The translations under genes and the position numbers were made by a program. Shown here piece after piece: positions 62,259-64,000 of a DNA stretch of 64,000 bases. This DNA is from Adelphocoris suturalis (taxonomy: Eukaryota > Arthropoda > Insecta > Hemiptera > Miridae): positions 8,798,980-8,862,979 of the forward strand of contig CM061044.1 of NCBI GenBank assembly GCA_030762985.1, in the 5' to 3' direction. The first letter of the stretch is position 1; each line of letters starts with the position of its first letter. Under the pieces are notes generated by a model. It saw nothing but the letters and a program-made list of their open reading frames with translations, was not told the DNA's origin and did not search any database.

Positions 62259-63751
62259 CGGTATCTTTACTGTGCTTCTTTATAAAAACTTTAATGTATT
62301 GAAGATTAACCCAACGTCGACCACGTGGGGTCCAGGTGGACCCCATGCGCACCTTCCCCCCCCCCCCCTTATAGCCACTTTGCCCCTCACTGCCTGCTCC
62401 TCGAGTAGCTTCCTACTCAGTACTGCTCCAGAGGTTGGCGAGGTAGCAATGGTCCTCCAGGATAGTGTACCTTTTGAATTCATTTCTGTTTGACGAAAAT
62501 CGTTGTTGGGGTCTGAGTAGACCCCACGTGGACTTCAGTGAAAAAAAAATTTCGGCACATTCACTCACATGTTTTGTCTTAATTTTCAATCATTTGAGCA
62601 TACATACGTAGTGGTTACTTAGTTCTCCTGTTTGCACCATGGAAAAAACTGGGAATGTGAATCAGTCGTTTTCTGTCCATACTAGTAGACAGTGAAGTGG
62701 AGGAGGAAATCTTGCCTAACGATGACTCAGTGTCCGACGAGTTCTTTGTTGTGAAAACATGAAAAATACCAATCGCAATGTGACTGCAAACAATTGGTTC
62801 ACGTCATACGTACTAGCGGAGGCGCTCACTAAATGTAAATTCACTTTCGTAGGCACCATGCAAAAAGGCAATATGAAAAGGCAATTTTCGAAAAAGTTCT
62901 ATGTTGGCTGAAGTTCCGTATTTTATTGAAAAACAATGGGCCTTCTTAGAGTTTATATGCCTAAAAAGTTGACTAAAATTCATGTTTCGTTCTGATATAA
63001 ATAAAAGACTTGAACGTTATGCTTTTTATTCCTTTCTCCTGCGTTTTTGGTTTTCTTAGATGAGGAAATTCTTTGGCCCATGTAATTTCGGAGCTACAAG
63101 CTGCAACTTTGCTACCATAGACACGATATATGGAGACTATCCTCGTAGACACCTCAGAATTGATTGCATGATGTTTTGACCCTAGTCCCATGCAACAATA
63201 GGGCGGCACAGCCAGAAATGTGAGTGGGGTCCTGGTGGACCCCACGTGGGCGACTATTATTCTAGCTCCCATGTGGTCGACGCAGGGTTAAGCAGTGTTT
63301 TATACTATCCTCTTGTTTGAGAGTATTTGAATCTGGTTTATGTAGCTCACTTTACCACATTCTAGAACTGCTAGCAACAGCAACATAAGGTTACCCTTGA
63401 CTAGAACTGAATTTTATAATCGGAGCTGTTTTGTGCAGGCCATTAAGTAGATTGTTTTACTATAATAATATTAACCCTATGGATTTTACTAGTGTGAAAC
63501 ATTTTAAGAAGTTTTTACTTTCAAAATGTATTTCTTTCTCATAATAGCTATTCTGTAAATTTTAATTTTCTTCTTTTTTGAATTGATGGCATTGTACAAT
63601 GCTCTACCGGCTGGATGAGTTTAGGCTCTGCCAGTTTACACAAGTTCCTTTGAACTTTTTAACTGGCAGGCGTATGTTTATTCACAACAAGTATTTGTAT
63701 TTCTTTTCTTATATATTTTTTTCATATGCCAATAAATGATTCTATTCTAAT
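62259..63751 (+). mobile_element. LINE relic inserted in family C, itself split by piggyBac
   Basis: 62,259-62,305 and 63,292-63,751 are parts of one 5'-truncated LINE. A short coding stretch before the piggyBac ('LYKNFNVLKI') continues after it. C-terminal motifs follow at 63,355-63,530 ('HSRTASNSNIRLPLTRTEFY' and, in another frame, 'NPMDFTSVKHFKKFLLSK'). A 3' untranslated region ends 'CCAATAAATGATTCTATTCTA'. Family C resumes directly after. Confidence 0.65.
62310..63287 (+). mobile_element. piggyBac-type element, TTAA-flanked, degenerate
   Basis: CCCAACGTCGACCACGTGG (62,310) and the inverse of CCCTGCGTCGACCACATGG (ending 63,287) are flanked by TTAA (62,306-62,309; 63,288-63,291). A 20-bp palindrome TGGGGTCCAGGTGGACCCCA lies just inside the left end (62,326-62,345). 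It recurs at 62,507-62,526 and near the right end at 63,225-63,244 with variable centres. Transposase traces are minimal: 'LPNDDSVSDEFFVV' near 62,715, 'FVGTMQKGN' near 62,845 and 'EVPYFIEKQWAFLE' near 62,910, between stops. Confidence 0.8.
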
Positions 63752-64000
63752 GATACAATCATGTTGAAATTGATGTGGGATGATCAAATCCTCATCACCC
63801 AACTATCTTCCAAATTTTAGCGAGATCGGACGACTAGGGCGTGAAAAAACGGAGCATAATGGAATTTACGTTTGAGCATGCGCAGAATGAAGTATTGATT
63901 TGGCAACAATGAAACTGACAGGGGCCCGTCTACCCTTCAGCCCGCACATTCCCGGAAGATTTGATCCAGATCGGATGAAAACTGTGGAATATAAGCTTGT
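63752..64000 (+). repeat. Family C repeat, right part (runs off the window)
   Basis: It continues 62,258 as in 47,391-47,640: 'AATGATACAATCATGTTGAAATTGATG', then 'GAGCATGCGCAGAATGAAG' and 'TCGGATGAAAACTGTGGAATATAAGCTTGT'. It ends at the window edge. Confidence 0.65.

Noticed and set aside
1..64000. CRISPR array, bacterial operon, prophage or other prokaryotic system
   Set aside because: The sequence is clearly eukaryotic repeat-rich DNA. The tandem repeats have no spacer structure and no prokaryotic-type gene is present.
1..64000. Telomeric (TTAGG)n or rDNA
   Set aside because: No runs of TTAGG/CCTAA beyond isolated words and no rRNA-like conserved blocks were seen.

Overview
The window is a eukaryotic, AT-rich, transposon-dominated stretch. 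It is most likely from an insect, and the hemipteran-style 'GTAGGTACCTAC' tracts make Hemiptera a weak guess. I see no complete host gene, no rRNA, no CRISPR array and no bacterial-style operon. Nearly every recognisable coding segment is a fragment of a transposable element, and nearly every longer open frame is a by-product of repeats. Many elements are nested, so one insertion often gives the empty-site sequence of another, and several element boundaries and target-site duplications (TSDs) can be read directly.

Left third (1-24,000). A Helentron-like non-autonomous element (called HINE-B here) is split by a PIF/Harbinger remnant carrying a MADF-domain exon. A clean hAT-type element follows (2951-5490, 8-bp TSD GTCCAATC) with a 108-bp minisatellite inside it. 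Next is a large foldback palindrome (7232-9745) built from related minisatellite units. Two head-to-head copies of a second Helentron-like family (HINE-A) lie at 11.5-13.6 kb, a Harbinger-type MITE at 14,566-15,498, an R1-like LINE relic at about 20 kb, and a tandem array of roughly 1-kb units at 20.6-24.0 kb.

Middle third (24,000-46,000). A TA-flanked foldback MITE (24,622-26,003) is followed by a segmental duplication, copy A 26.5-32.1 kb and copy B 34.2-36.3 kb. Copy B preserves the empty site of a 3.3-kb Harbinger element inserted in copy A (28,031-31,364, 24-bp perfect terminal inverted repeats (TIRs), 3-bp TSD). That Harbinger was itself hit by a HINE-B and by a 2-kb palindromic element. 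A Penelope-like GIY-YIG endonuclease ORF (33.4-33.9 kb) lies between the duplicates. Both duplicates carry a 72-nt tRNA-like sequence. A palindromic Tc1-like element (42,626-44,209) and a 5'-truncated Jockey-like LINE (44.7-46.0 kb) follow.

Right third (46,000-64,000). Repeats of one GCGCATGCGC-bearing family (families B and C) are riddled with insertions. Two piggyBac-type elements (52,274-53,795 and 62,310-63,287), each flanked by TTAA, sit inside LINE coding relics. Both have the same unusual design: three near-identical subterminal palindromes. Two TA-flanked elements of nearly equal size (57,420-58,386 and 61,054-62,014) carry internal copies of their own terminal motif.

The genes do not form a pathway. 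The window is a layered record of insertions: LINEs and older interspersed repeats were hit by piggyBac, HINE, TA-MITE and Harbinger elements, and some parts were then duplicated. All family assignments come from motifs read by eye.
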